From the NCBI GenBank assembly GCA_037957365.1, contig JARHVA010000667.1, forward strand, positions 2,558,001 to 2,622,000: 64,000 nucleotides of DNA. The letters are read 5' to 3'. Source of the stretch: Torreya grandis. Lineage: Eukaryota > Streptophyta > Pinopsida > Cupressales > Taxaceae. This document shows positions 20,878 to 33,240 of this stretch, piece by piece. The notes beneath the pieces are model-generated. The model did no database searches. It saw nothing but the letters and a program-made list of their open reading frames with translations, and was not told the DNA's origin. The position numbers and the translations under genes are program-made. Every line of letters starts with the position of its first letter. Positions within the stretch are counted from its first letter, which is position 1.

Positions 20878-22640
20878 TTGTTTGGCAAGAAGATGGATGT
20901 TGCATGTATCATCTTCCATTTGTCCCCTTTAGGGAACCCTTAGAATCAAAAGCACCATTCTTATTGCAAATAGACTAGTCTAAGGCTTAGAAAGAAAGTC
21001 ATCTAAAGCACTCCCCAAAAACTCGTCAAAGTTTGGGTGACCTTGAAAATGACCCTAAAGTCTTTCTATTTCATGATTTCTTTATTTTTATGTAAACTTG
21101 GCTTGTGAGTGGGACTTCATCACCTCCCATAATTTCTTTAGGGAAGTTTTGACATGGGGTTTCATCTCCCAACATTGACTTCATTTGACTCCTAATTGGT
21201 ATTACACACAAGATGTATCTGCATTTGAACGTCACACTACACTAAGCAAATAGTAGGATGTAGTGGTTGTAAAAAAAACTAGACCTTTTTACAAATATTC
21301 AATGTTATGGTCACCTAATTTCCATTCTTATCTTTTGCATCATTTGACATGAAAGTCATTATGCAATTGATTCCCCTAGAAACATTTGAAAGCTTGCTAG
21401 TTTTGTCAACCCCATATTGCCATACCCTTGCTAGGATTTGGACAATTATACTTAGTGTATTTTGGTAATTTTTGCTTGGTATGTTTTGAGACTAAAATTT
21501 ATTTGTTTTTTCATAAGCCATGTCAAAATCAATTTGTCTAAAGAGGCATTATGTTGGTCATTTTACACCACACTTATGCCTTGAAATTTTTGCTAAACTT
21601 GTTTGTGTGTGTGTCATTTGAGTTGAGGAGGGTAGTGTTATGCTACCCAAATCATGTCAAAAAAAATTTAGCCTTTTTGAGTCTTTGAAACATAACATAA
21701 ATCACATCATTTGAGCATGTTTACACCATTAGGCTGCTTAATTTGTTTCAAGACTAGTTTACCTTGTATCAAAAATCATTTATTTCAAACCATGTCATGT
21801 ATACCATTTGGATCTTTGTCTTATGCTGTCATGTTGTCTAATATTGTCTAGCTCATTTGATCAAATCCTAGTCTTCAACATTGAGTTTTAAATTAGCCTT
21901 GTCAAGTTTGGATTCAAACATTGATTGATTTATATTTAGGCCTTAATTCATGGGGCTAATACATAGATATTTCTCTTTTGGGTTGCATAATTTTTATTAA
22001 TCGATTACTTAAATTTGAAAACTATTGATGGTTTATTTATTTAATGCATATACTCATCATTGTTTGTACCTTTATTTGGGAGAACACAACCTTTATTCAA
22101 ATATCCTTTTATCTTATGCCTTATGCCAACTGATCATGTTTATGTTTGATTTTGTGTGTCGGGTTTATGTCAAAGTTATTTCTAAACTTGTTAGATTAAA
22201 TCAAATCACATCAACCTTTGTTTCAAGTCTAGATTTTGACATAGTTTGGACAAAAGTCTTAGCATATACCTATTTGTTTGAGCCTAGCTTTTGACTCTAC
22301 ATTTAGACAAAAGAACTAGTAACTTAACTTTTTCCTTTCCTAGTTTAGACCTTATTTGGAATACTTTGACCTAGACCTTTGACATGCCAATTTTTATTTA
22401 GACACTTGACCTTTTATGCATATGAAATTTGACATTATACATTTGATATTATACTATTTTATACCAAGTCTTAGCATAAATCATTTTAGAGATACAACTC
22501 CACTTTTAGACTGTATTGAAGATACTCCACTTTCGACCAAGTTAGACCAAGTTTGAACCATTTGTCCTTTGGACATAGTTTTTTTGGAGTTTGTAGAACT
22601 CTAAGCCTTTTTGTTTTTAGAGATTTCTTAATTGATGTAG
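20878..22640 (+). other. Element E interior, no gene recognised
   Basis: T-rich DNA with many stops in all frames and no domain or tandem repeat identified. It precedes the long decayed ORF. Confidence 0.5.
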
Positions 22641-22990
22641 ATATGACTAGCTACACTTATGGTGGATTCATGTAAAATCCAACTTATGATAGAATAACCG
22701 CACAATATCCCACTAGGAACCCCTATAGAGAAATATTTTCTAAGGAGTTTTATTATTCTCCCTACAATACTCCATATGGGGAACATAGTCAAAATCCACA
22801 AAATTCAAATTGAGACCTTGATTGGAATGAAGAGGCTTGTGAGGTGGACTTTGAAGATCTAAATATAGATAATGTTGTTTGGGATACAGATCCATACCCT
22901 CTTTACAATAATTAGTATATGAAACATAGTCAAGAACTAGCTTATGAGCCAACTCATGACTGAGATGATATGGTTTATGAGGAAGACTTG

Positions 22991-23350
22991 GATGCTTTAG
23001 CTTATGCAAGTAATCAAGTTCCATGACATGCTTTTGTTCTCCAATCATCAGTTACCCATAACCCTCTTTTAGATTATACAAGCTCTCAAGCTCTACAATA
23101 TCCAAGGAATACAATTACCATACCAAGATTTCATGCTTTGGCTTGTGTGAGTAATTAGGTTCCACAATGCTAAACCATTTTTATACTGAGATCTCATGCT
23201 TTGGCTTGTGCAAGCAATCAAGCTCCACAATGCACCTCCATCATTCTAGGACCTAGTCCTTTGGCTTATGTAGGTAACCAAGCTCCATAACACCCTATCA
23301 TTACCATTATAGGACTTCATCCTTTGGCTTGGGTGAACAATCATGCTCTC
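22991..23350 (+). repeat. Coding repeat, ALACASNQAPQC type, five units
   Basis: Units start near 22991, 23132, 23195, 23258 and 23318, all in the same frame of the decayed ORF. The DNA core is CTTTGGCTTGTGCAAGCAAT followed by CAAGCTCCACAATG. The last four are about 63 bp (21 codons) apart. Confidence 0.75.
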
Positions 23351-24319
23351 CAATGCCCTACTATTATCTAACCATAAGTAATTCCTCATCTATTACTAAT
23401 CCCATCCAAACCTCAACTCATCCAATCATTTAAAGACCAAGCCATGTTCAAAATTGGTATCTTCCAACTCATTAGAAACCAAGGCCAAGCGAACCAACCA
23501 ATATAAGATGTCTTTATTGAATCAACCATTTGTGATAAGTCAACCTATGATGAATTGCCTATTGATCCTATACTAGTTGTCAAGGAATCTCACTATGATG
23601 AGCTAATATTTGCTGAGTCACTTTTTAATTATTATAACCACCTTTGGGCAAATCATTACTTCGACCATGTGCCTATTTTTCAAGAGCCTCCTATTGACAA
23701 GCTAGTCTCTAAGGAGTTATCTCTTGACATTTTTCTCATCTTAGAAGAGTCTTACTTTGACAAACTAGTCTTTGTGGAACCCATCATGTTGTTACAGGTT
23801 GTTACTTATCCAATACCAAGCATTCAACAAGACATCATTGTAATAGAGAACCCATCAGATGAAGAATCAAAATTAGAGTCAAGTTCTATTATTGAACCAA
23901 CATCAAATTTAGCATCAAAATTAGAATCAACATCAATTTTAACATTAGATTCAGAGTCCCTTGAGTTAGAATCAGATTCAGAAGAATAATATGTTCATGG
24001 TTGTTAAAATATTGGCTAGGCATGCCTCACAGATCAATTTGAATACATTTGTGATCTTTTTATGAATTTTGAGGATGATTACTTCAGATTCAACACAAGT
24101 TATCCTAGTATCTTCTACGAGGTTTATGCAGCCTCTCCCCATTCCATTACCATTCCATAGGCCATTACCATCAACCAAAATAGCCATATCATTGACATTC
24201 CATCTCCCATAAGTGTCAATTGGGATCGATAGAATCACACTTTGTTAAACTACATCCATGGTGACATAGTAGTTGAAGAAAAGCAAGGAGGCCAAGACCA
24301 CATTCATATAGTAGAAGAA

Positions 24320-24535
24320 CACTCTCTTAGTGAAACCTTTTTGAAGCCACTAGGGGACAATCAAAGTCAGAACTCAACATCTTCTAGTGAAACTTTTTTG
24401 GAAGCACTATAAGAATATAAAAGTAAAAAATCCACATTCCTTAGTGAAAAATTATTTAAGGTACTCTAGGATAATCAAGATAATTTCATTGGTGAAAACC
24501 TTTTTGAGGCACCAATAGTTGAGCACAAAAGTTCT
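24320..24535 (+). repeat. Coding repeat, SETFLEAL type, four units
   Basis: Imperfect units of about 57-66 bp begin near 24323, 24386, 24449 and 24506, in frame with the decayed ORF. Each gives S-E/G-(T/K/N)-(F/L)-(L/F)-(E/K) followed by an Asn/Ser-rich spacer. Confidence 0.65.
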
Positions 24536-24599
24536 TCACTGCTTGATGAAGATAAAATCAAATATCAAATCAAAATAGCTTCCAATATATAGCCTAATC

Positions 24600-25470
24600 A
24601 GATGGTATCTACTCTAAAAATCAAACAACAAAAAAATATGGTGGTCCTATTGAGATAACAAGTCTTCAACCCCACCATAACCAAAATTATGTCAAATCTG
24701 GCATCAACAACATTACGTGTGATTGTACATCCTGATCTTCATTTGTTTCCCAACTGTTCTACATTCCATTATCATCTATCATTCCATTTCATAATCAAAC
24801 CTACCATTTATTATTTTATCCTTGTTTACCATCCATGGCCACACTTTTATTTGTAGAGGCTACAAAGATACCTTGTCTTGACATTTGAAGGAATCAGAAT
24901 CAATGACCAATGAAGATCACAAAAGCATTCTTGACAACCCAATCTATAGCCAATTCTTGATAGAGCAGCTTTTCAGATGAGGTATGGGATAGCAATTAAC
25001 ATGATTGAGTATTATGTTTGTATAATTTTTTGATCAGGATGTGCATCTCCCCATCAATAGGAACAACATAATAAAAATCACACCCAAGCCAAAAACATGT
25101 ACCATACCATTTCACATTGTCATGCCATTGCCATTGTTATATATGCCTTTTTACCATTATTGTAGATCCTAGCCATTTACTCCATCACCTAGGGGAAACC
25201 CTCTTACCATTTTATCCAATTTATCAAACCATAATTATCCTAAATCAATGCCATTCCATTCTTATCTAGACCAAAACCTATTTTTAGTCATCCTACCTAA
25301 TCCTATTCTGATCTTGGTTTCTTTGGTTCTTTAAACACTTTTTATGAGAGGATTCCAATCAGGTTTCAACAATAAATCAAGTCCATGTTTAAATGACAGT
25401 CTGTGAAAGTAGTGTGACAATTGATTTGACAAGATATCTTTTATTTTCTATCTTGTATCAAGTTTGTTTA
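24600..25470 (+). other. Element E interior after the ORF, no gene seen
   Basis: It contains several CATTCCATT/ACCATT words but no ORF with family resemblance. Confidence 0.45.
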
Positions 25471-25479
25471 TGTGAGCTT

Positions 25480-26731
25480 GATTATAACCGCCTATGGGCA
25501 AATCAGTGTTTCACCAATCTTGATACTAATTATAACCACCTATGGAAAAACTAGTATCATTGACCTATGCTATTGTATCCTAGTTATAACTACCTATGGG
25601 AAAACTAGGGGCAACACTTGTTTACCATGCATTGCTATATCACCTTACCATTATTGATTTTATTTGACTGGCCATTTGCTAGATTAAAGAATTTATTGGG
25701 ACCTAGTTGGTTTTACCCCACCTTTTGTGTAGATGGAATTAATATGAATTGAGGTCATTTAAGGACTATGTGGGTCATGCTCAATTCATGTTGAGGTCAC
25801 CTCATTCCCCCTTTCCATATGCTCTCACCATTTTATGAGCAACCTAAGCCAAATGCCCTTGCCATTTTGCGATCAGGTATCTTATCATTCTCTAATGAGT
25901 TACGATACCTCAAAATTCCAAAAAAATTTATCCTATCTAAGCCTAGTCAGTTATCCTCGATCTAATTTATGGGGGCATGGTCACTGTTAGGATGCTTTCT
26001 TTTGATTTTATTTTTAGGATTTTTATTTATTTGTTTATTTCAAGTTGTTTGTTTATTTATTTATTTTTTGTTTGTTTGTTTATTTGTTTATTTTCTTGCC
26101 TATTTGTTTGCTTTTAGCACTATTACCTTGACTCAGTCTATATGCATTTGTGGGTGATTCCTTGAGCACATTATTCTTGAGTCCATTTATATTCATATGT
26201 CAACATTGTCATCATGGTTTTTATCATTGGTGCATTATTTTTTTATGTTTATTAGCTAGAGAGTCAGTCCTTATACATATTTTGGATAGTCTTCATGGTG
26301 TTATATCATAAATCTTACCATCACATGCTATAACAAAAATTAGCTTCAGGAAGGTCTATAATCAATAGAGCTATAGAAGTTTCTCCTTGACACCTTAGCA
26401 AATCCTCCCATCCGACCCTTGATCAAATTAACTCATTTGACCATCTAGTTGTATCATTGTTAATCAAGATGAGCATCTCCTTATTTATAAGTATAACTAG
26501 ATCATTTACATTGATCAATATTATTCTTCTATTCATCTATTTCATCACTTTAAACTTGCTCATCTTTAATCTATATTCTAGGTTATATGCTTGAGTTATG
26601 ATTTCTAATCATCCCTAACTAGGGCATAATTATATTTAGCCAATCTATGTCCTCTTAATGATTATAACTGCCTATGGGAAAATCATTATTTTAAATTTTA
26701 TTCTTAATTATAATCACCTTTGGTCAAATCA
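25480..26731 (+). repeat. Dispersed ATTATAACCACCTATGGG motif (NYNHLW peptide) in element E
   Basis: Copies are at 25481, 25529, 25583, 26661 and 26707, plus one inside the decayed ORF at 23631, each about 25 bp. Read in one phase they give (N/D)Y(N)HLW followed by A/E/S-N-(H/Q); copies at 23631 and 26661 share NHYF after it. The spread over 3 kb suggests remnants of a repeat protein or of successive segment duplications. Confidence 0.65.
26001..26115. repeat. TTTG/TTTA simple repeat
   Basis: Interrupted tetranucleotide tract of TTTA and TTTG units inside element E. A short hydrophobic ORF across it is an artefact of the repeat. Confidence 0.85.
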
Positions 26732-27012
26732 ACATCCTTTTTACATCATCAACATCCTATTTACATCAATGCATGCAAGCATTTTCTTATTTGGATTAAT
26801 TCCACCTTTCTTCTTGTTTCTTTTCGAGGGACTATCAATCAGCAAATGTGATGGCCACTCCCTCGAGGGGGCATCATCATAGGCTTCCCAAAACTATTTG
26901 GAGCTTTGTTCTTCAACCATCATCTTCTTCTTGGCATACAGGCCATTTCTCATTATTTGAGAAGACATTGCTTTGCCTACAGTTTGCAACATCTTCCCAA
27001 ACAAGGGCAAAC

Positions 27013-28175
27013 TATAGACACTTAAATCTGGACACCAATAACCTCCAACTAGGATTTTGGCCAATTTCTACTTACAATACACAATTTAGCCTAAAAACAC
27101 TAAAGCACATTAAAATATTTGAAATTAAAATATTCAAATGCCAATTTTGGTGAGGGTATCCATAAATGGGGCAATGCAATTTATGGGCCAGCTAACTTTG
27201 ATCAAATCATTCTGAGTCAAAATGCTAATTTTTCACCTAGGTGCTCTGGATTGATCTTTCCTATCAAATATCTTTAACAAGACATGTGCCTTCATTATTT
27301 GTTGATGGTAACATCCTAAATGGGATAACAGATCTAATGCATCTAACATTGCCTTTCAATTCTAATCTAATTGAATTTTGGACCAATAACAAGGCATTTT
27401 TATCAATCTAAGTAATTTGTACACAAAGTGCTTAAACATGCTTAAGAGATAATTAAACTAAATTAGAGCCTAATCAATAAATACATGGAAACTTGTTGAA
27501 TAATTTGTTTTGGAAATGAATATTGAATATTTGCATCATCAGGTGACCTCATTTCTTGGGAAGACATCCCTTAAATGCCACAAATATCAGGATTCATGCC
27601 TCATCAAAGCCCTCCATGCCTCTTAATTTCTCCTCTATCCCAAATATTGATGAGCCTATTTATCAATTTTAGTTACAAAATTGGATTAATCCTTAGCCAC
27701 ACATCTCAATCTTGAGATGGATGGTTCAGGTTGATTTTGATCAATCTCAAAAATCTATAAATAGGAGGCCATGAATATCATTTCTAATATATTTTGGTGC
27801 AAAGTTATAATGCACAAATATCTTCAAGAAGCCATTAAAATTAGTGTTACCATGCCAAATTGATTCCAATCCAAGCCAAGCCATAAGCCAAAGGTGCCAA
27901 AGAGAGATGGAGGTAGCCAAGCTTCCATTGCCAAGGACTTCATGAACACAAGCTGAGTAAGCCACTACAACAAGCATTTTAGAGCATCCAAGGGAGGTAA
28001 AAGAAGGTTTATTTTGCATTTTAGTTGTGTGTTTTATTCATGTTTATTAATTAAGCTCTCCCTAGGTCTAGGCCTAGAGATTTTATGCTAGTTAGTGTGT
28101 TTCTTTCATTTTGTTTTAATTTTGAAACTAACACCATAAGAATCATCCTCTCTAGAGTCAAATTCTTAGATCACA
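27013..28175 (+). repeat. Element E 3' LTR (1163 bp)
   Basis: It starts TATAGACACTTAAATC and ends AGATCACA, followed by the TSD AGACT (28176-28180). It is uninterrupted and serves as the empty-site reference for copia-1. TATA box CTATAAATAGG is at 27755-27765. Confidence 0.92.
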
Positions 28176-28180
28176 AGACT

Positions 28181-29562
28181 TAAATAGGATGATAAGTGAT
28201 CAAGGTCTTGATTCATCAATGGCAGAGGGAACTGATATAGATCAATAGGTGGGAATCACCTTGGATTCTACCAATTCCATATAATTACTAGATACCCCTT
28301 CAAAGAAAATTGTTCTTGATAAGGAAACCTTGGTTACTATACTTTGGTGGTTACATAATTCAATTAAAAAGAAAAGGAAAATAGTTTCATTTTCCTTACC
28401 ATTAGAAGACATGGTCAGTAGATGTTTAGGGAAATCTCCTAAATCTAAAAATCTAAAAATCACTTCCAAGGTAGACATTGATCCTAATACAGGAAATTAT
28501 AGTCTAGAGATAGCTCAACCAGTGATGAATGATGAAGTTCAAAATACCACAACATAGGATTATACATTGGAAAGAATAAACCTTGGAGTTGCATCAAGAG
28601 ATGCAGATATACATCATCTTGAAACATCCACCAATAAAATAATAAATCAAACATGGCAGGATGAAAGAGATAATAAGGAACTAAAATAGGCATTACGCTC
28701 GATGGCTGAATACATTGATGCCATTCATAATCTAGGTCCTTATTCCATTTCTCAGTTACCCCTGTCTTTTGATCCAAAATCACCAATTAATTATAAAATG
28801 CTTGATCAAATACATAGAAGTAAGATGGTAATGAAATTATTTGATGATTGGTTAGATGGGATAATCCAATAAGGCACCAAATATATTAATGGTTTGAAGA
28901 ACATATATGATGAAACTCTAATTACCATTGAATATTTGAAGATACAAAACATCTTATGGGAGAAAGATGAAACAAAATGTACATCTATAATTAACCAAAT
29001 GATTGAAATCTAGAAGTATGGTGTGATAAAAAATTTATCTTAGAAGAATGTTGTAAATTTGAATGACAGGACATTATATATATGTAGAAAGAATCTTGAA
29101 TGGAGAAACTTAGTGTCAAAATAGGGGTGGATAGAACTTATAACGTTGATTAAAGAGATAACTAAATTTAGTCAATCTTTGCATCATGATTTAGAATGTA
29201 TTAATGTAAAGTATTTGAAATATGATGGCAAACCAAAGAAAGATATCAATACTGTGATACAATCATTTAAAGAAAAGATCAATTTTGTTAACGAAAATGA
29301 AAATCTTGTAATAGATTATTTTTCTAGGGTGTCAAAAGTGGAATAATTGCTTCATCTTTACATTAAAGCACTTCCAAAGCGTGCAAAAAAAGTGGCTGAT
29401 ATTCAGAAGATTAAGGAAGTCTAGAAACAATGAATTAAACATATTGGAGTTCCTAATTCTCTGGTAATCCAAGAATTCATTTCTACATTTAAGGAATGGA
29501 AAACACAATGTTTCTCTTTTGTGGAGCAAAGCAAATCATAAGATTTTAATGTGCCTCCTCAG
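28181..29562 (+). pseudogene. LTR-encoded decayed ORF of element B, main part (5' LTR copy)
   Basis: One frame is coherent for about 1.38 kb from DLNRMISDQ to EFISTFKEWKTQ near 29505 and VPPQ near 29560. The stops I find all match former CAA, CAG or TGG codons or AT-rich changes, without indels in this copy. The product is rich in Lys, Asp, Asn and Ile, with likely helical stretches (for example DINTVIQSFKEKINFV). Seven stops (28246, 28687, 29011, 29041, 29344, 29422, 29431) are also in the 3' LTR copy. I recognise no family. With the N-terminal part it would be about 520 codons. Confidence 0.6.
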
Positions 29563-30299
29563 TAGTGATCGTGCATTTTCAAGATTTATATTTTTAAGTT
29601 ATATACTTTACCTGAGGCTTCTATCTTTTAAGTCAGTTTTGAAAACTAAATCCTACTAAGGGTTAGAGTTTGTTTAACTCTAAGTTTAAAGAATAGTTAG
29701 AAGTGAAAAACTATATATATGTTTTAAATGGGACATGTAAAGGGTTTGGAAAGTTGGAATTTGGTTGAACTTTACTTTTATAATGTGATGTTTCCCTCTT
29801 TATTTCATTTGTGAATGAAAGAAACAAATAGTTACTATAGACTTAAATCTGTGCATTTGAGTGAATGAAGATGAGTTTCTATGTCAATTCATGCTTTAAA
29901 TGTGGTAATTATTTTTCTGCTGAGAGTCTTATCATATACATTTTATCAATTGTTGTTGGCTCAAAAAATATAGTACACTTGATCATTGTTATATATGGAA
30001 TCTGTGTGTTCTATCATTGAATAGTTTCATAGAAATAAAATATTACATTCATAGCATAGTGATGTATGGATGTTAGTCTACCTTAAATGCTTTCTTGTTT
30101 AAAATTATATTCAAATGTTAGTATAGTTTTTATTCATTGAAGATCTTTGAAAAGGGAGTTGTACCTTAATTCAAAGGGAAATTATTTATGATAATTTACG
30201 CAACTGTTGTTTTCTTATTTGTTCTAAAAATAATGGGTTAAAGGGTCAAAATAAACATTATCAAAATAGGACAAATCTATCAACCAATAGATTTTTGGT
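28181..30299 (+). repeat. Element B 5' LTR, second segment
   Basis: It continues from 10820 after element E and aligns with 37440-39799. It ends CTATCAACCAATA at 30299 and is followed by the primer site. The compound microsatellite of the 3' LTR is absent; the site is TAGTACACTTG near 29972. Confidence 0.88.
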
Positions 30300-30305
30300 G
30301 ACTCT

Positions 30306-30323
30306 ATTGGGGATGATCAAATT
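30306..30323 (+). other. Element B primer binding site
   Basis: TGGTGACTCTATTGGGGA lies shortly after the 5' LTR. It resembles TGGCGACTCC-GGGGA sites known from Ogre/Tat elements (tRNA-Arg type), with C-to-T drift. The tRNA assignment is tentative. Confidence 0.6.
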
Positions 30324-30361
30324 ATTATTTATGATTAGTCACCCTAATATGAAGCAAGATG

Positions 30362-31490
30362 ATGCTTCCCCATGAGAACATAATTCCTATTTTACAATCT
30401 AATCTTGGTTTCCAAGATGATCAAGAAGACATAATCAGTCAATTTCCTTTGCATGATGCACTAGTCAAAATATTGATGATTATAAAAGAACAAGTCAAGT
30501 ATTAAAAAGAGAATAAGAATTGGCTAACAATTTAAGATTATTGTTGCTTAGGCAAAGAAGGAGACAAGCTAAAAACACAGTTAGAAATTAAGTCCCTAAA
30601 TTCTCAAGATGTCAAGAATAGATTAATAATTAATAGTTGGTTGATCAGTTATGATTTAACAAGCTGGAGTTTAGAAGATATAAAAGATCTTTGAGGAGAG
30701 AAGGAATTGATGATCCTACTTTTCAAGCACTGCTAAACCTAAATTTTTCTTCTAATCCTACTCCTATTATAAGAGCCAAAAGTAGACTTCCTATCCCTCC
30801 TACACCCTTGGCATCCCCTGTTTGTCAAGCTTTAACTCTCTCCAGCACTATCATCCCTTCTACCATAATTTTTTTACCAATGGCCCAGCCTTGGAGAGTG
30901 GTCATAGGACCTCTGAATCTTGGAGCTAATATAAATCCTCTACCCAAAAATGTGAGATAAAATTTTCCTAAATTTAATGGAAATGGAAAGCAATCACTAG
31001 ATGAACATCTGAATGGATTTATTGTAGCATGTGATGTATTAGGTGTGCAACATCAAGATGTGGCTATAAGACTCTTTTTATAAACTTTAATTGATACTGT
31101 AGCACAATGGTTCTATCACCTACTTGATACTATTACAAACTAGGATAATATGAAAGATGCATTCAAACATAGGTTTAAAAGCACAAAAGATGAACATTCT
31201 CTCCTTGCTCAATTAACTTAGCTTAATAAATAAATGCATGAGCTTATGAGAGAATTTATAGCCAAATACAACAAAATCATGCACATGATTCCAACTTCTA
31301 AAAGGCCGACTCCAAAAAATCAATTTTTTTAATCAACTCTATGCCCCCTCATATTAGTTTTCACTTAAGAAGAGGTGGAGTTTCCACTTTATTAGATGCA
31401 CAAACAATGGCATTTGGATTAGAAGATGATCTTATCATGGTTGAAAAATGAAAAAAAGAAGTTCAAATGCCTAATGTTTAATCCTCATCC
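30362..31490 (+). pseudogene. gag: Element B gag (decayed)
   Basis: The likely start is the ATG at 30362 (MLPHENIIPILQSN). After at least one frameshift the Gag core appears at about 30964-31300: FPKFNGNGKQSLDEHLNGF, then LFL(stop)TLIDTVAQWFYHL and a FKHRFKSTKDEHSLLAQLT stretch, which is the retrotransposon Gag pattern (W/F-Y-L then F...F). Stops are frequent. Capsid protein in the original element. Confidence 0.75.
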
Positions 31491-32260
31491 CCTATAGATC
31501 ATGTGGTCCAAAGGTTAGTTAATGATATGATCACTTTGAAAAGACAAATGCCTAAAGCTAGTAAGCCATTCCAAAAACCATATCAGGATGTCAGCCAAAG
31601 GATAAATACTGGTAAGGCATTACAACTTACACCAACACAACCAAGGTTAGCTATTGAAGCTCCCCCTAGAAAAGGGAACATGTTTTCCTTTCATTTGACT
31701 ACTGATCATGATGGAAATTCTTTCCTAGAGATGGTTAGATAGGCTCAAATGGATGCTACTAAAGATATGTTGGGAGAAACTACTGAGGAAGAAAGGAACT
31801 ATGAGGAACCTAGAGACTCTGAAATACACTTTTTAGAGTATGATTCTGACTCAGAAAGAGGTGGTGAAGTATTAGTTACACTTGAGAATCCTTCATGTGA
31901 TGTTCTAACCCAAAGTTAAAAGAATTCAAAATCTCCAAACATTAAATATTCTCAAGGAATTCCTATCAAAATTAAGGAACCTCTCACTATAACTCCTGAC
32001 ACTGGTTCAAAAGTTCAAGATGTTCAATTATTATGAAGATCTGATCATGAAGCATCTTTTGATATTATTGAATTTTGTAAGACTTCAAGAATTCAAATAT
32101 CTCCTGATGAATACCTTAAGTTAAATCCTAAAGATCTTGATAAATTGGTGAAATATGTTTAAGGTGATCATTCACGAACTGAATCTGATAGTCAGTAAAA
32201 TATTAATGCTTAGTCATCAATTGTTGAACTATTTGCTTATCCACCCGAATCACTTCCATA
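31491..32260 (+). pseudogene. Element B gag-protease linker
   Basis: Partly open frame (31503-31742, MVQRLVNDMITLKRQ) with Pro/Gln-rich and acidic stretches and no zinc knuckle. It connects gag to protease. Confidence 0.45.
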
Positions 32261-32261
32261 C

Positions 32262-32640
32262 ATGCCGAAAATGGCCATCAATGCATCTAATGATACATCT
32301 AATTTGGTTGATATGAAAGCTAACCCATTTTATGTTTCCTTATTTATAAATGGTCATAAACTCAGTAATTATATTATAGACTTAGGTGCTTCTGATAACA
32401 TCATGCCCTCTTTTGTAGCTAAATTCTTGGGTCTATCCCTTACAAAAACATTTGGTAAGTGATATTCTATGGATGGTAAGCATATTACTCTACTTGGGTA
32501 GATTAAATATGCATAGGTTACTCTTACAACCTACATTGATAAAATATTAAAGTTGACTATTTTAATGGTAGACATCCCTACCAGTTATGGAATGCTGTTG
32601 AGTAGAACTTTTTGCAAAGATCTAGGTGGGGAAATTAAAA
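32262..32640 (+). pseudogene. Element B aspartic protease (active site damaged)
   Basis: PFYVSLFINGHKLSNYIIDLGASDNIMP is the retropepsin start in shape, but the catalytic D-S-G has become D-L-G at about 32380. A downstream TSYGMLLSR block near 32580 fits the second half of the protease. Stops follow. It lies directly before the first RNase H. Confidence 0.75.
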
Positions 32641-32839
32641 TTTATTGGTCAAAGGCAATAATTCTAGTGGGAAAATGGAAAGTAAAATAGAGCCTAAAAC
32701 TAAATGCAAGTTTACTATGTTCCCTTTTGATGATCCTAAATCTCAGATATTATTTGAGGAATGTGAATTTGGTAATTATTTTTTTTCTAAAGATGCAAAG
32801 GAAGGATCTATTTCAAAATACACTCATTCAGATGATCTA

Positions 32840-33240
32840 TGGATCACAGAGTTTGATGTTAGTTTCACCACTGCTAGCTCTGGAGCAGGAGTAGTTCTGA
32901 TTTCCCTTGAAGGTAAAATTTTTCATTACTCCTTTAAGCTAGAGTTTAAAAATACTAATAATACCAAAAAGTATGAAGCTCTATTGCTTAGACTAAATGA
33001 AGCCAAAGGAAAAGGAATAAAAATACTCAAAGTAAAAGGAGATGCATAACTTATTATTAAATAGGTAAGAGGGATTTTTACTGTTAATAATGAAAGACTG
33101 AGACATTAGAGAAATAGAGTTTGGGATGAAATAGAACATTTCAATGCCTTCTCTATTGAGTCAATTCCAAGAGATTAGAACACACGAGCAAATTCTTTGG
33201 TGATATCAACTTCTCTTCTTATTCCTCATCCTGATTTCAA
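32840..33240 (+). pseudogene. Element B archaeal-type RNase H located before RT
   Basis: FDVSFTTASSGAGVVLISLEG, with the DGS of the family altered, is followed by a NNTKKYEALLLRLNEAK block and ILKVKGDA, then LRHRNRVWDEIEHFNAFSI-like sequence with stops, the pattern of RVT_3-type RNase H. It sits between protease and RT. A linker with GNKIPKGLVSLEHLF follows to about 33500, as in A and C. Confidence 0.8.

Larger units (their letters stand above)
22643..24590 (+). pseudogene. Element E decayed ORF of unknown function, about 650 codons in one frame
   Basis: One plus-strand frame stays coherent for nearly 2 kb, interrupted only by point stops (about 20) and no evident indel. It opens near ATG 22643 (MTSYTYGGFM). 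The protein is acidic and made of modules: a Tyr/Asn/Pro-rich start; five units like ALACASNQAPQC (22991-23350); YDELIF/FDKLVF units (about 23540-23790); a Glu/Ser-rich block ending LESDSEE (the longest open part, 23555-23989); and four SETFLEAL-like units (24320-24535). No catalytic motif or known retrotransposon domain was recognised. It could be an unusual Gag or an accessory protein of the autonomous relative. Most stops fit C-to-T change of Gln or Trp codons. Confidence 0.6.
10821..28175 (+). mobile_element. Element E: large LTR element without recognisable pol (LARD-like), nested in B's 5' LTR
   Basis: The LTRs are 10821-11963 plus 15904-15937 (split by copia-1) and 27013-28175, with the perfect TSD AGACT at 10816-10820 and 28176-28180. 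A primer site TGGCACACCTGGTGG follows the 5' LTR, so sense is plus. Without its own insertions the interior is about 6.9 kb. It shows no RT, integrase or RNase H, only a long decayed ORF (22643-24590) and repeat modules. It looks like a non-autonomous derivative. The primer-site type resembles that of plant gypsy elements, but the superfamily is not proven. Confidence 0.85.

Noticed and set aside
22740..23048. 102-codon minus ORF
   Set aside because: It is the reverse shadow of the plus-strand decayed ORF of element E, whose repeats are in frame on the plus strand.
26001..26115. Hydrophobic ORF suggesting a membrane protein (25969-26157)
   Set aside because: Produced by the TTTG/TTTA simple repeat.
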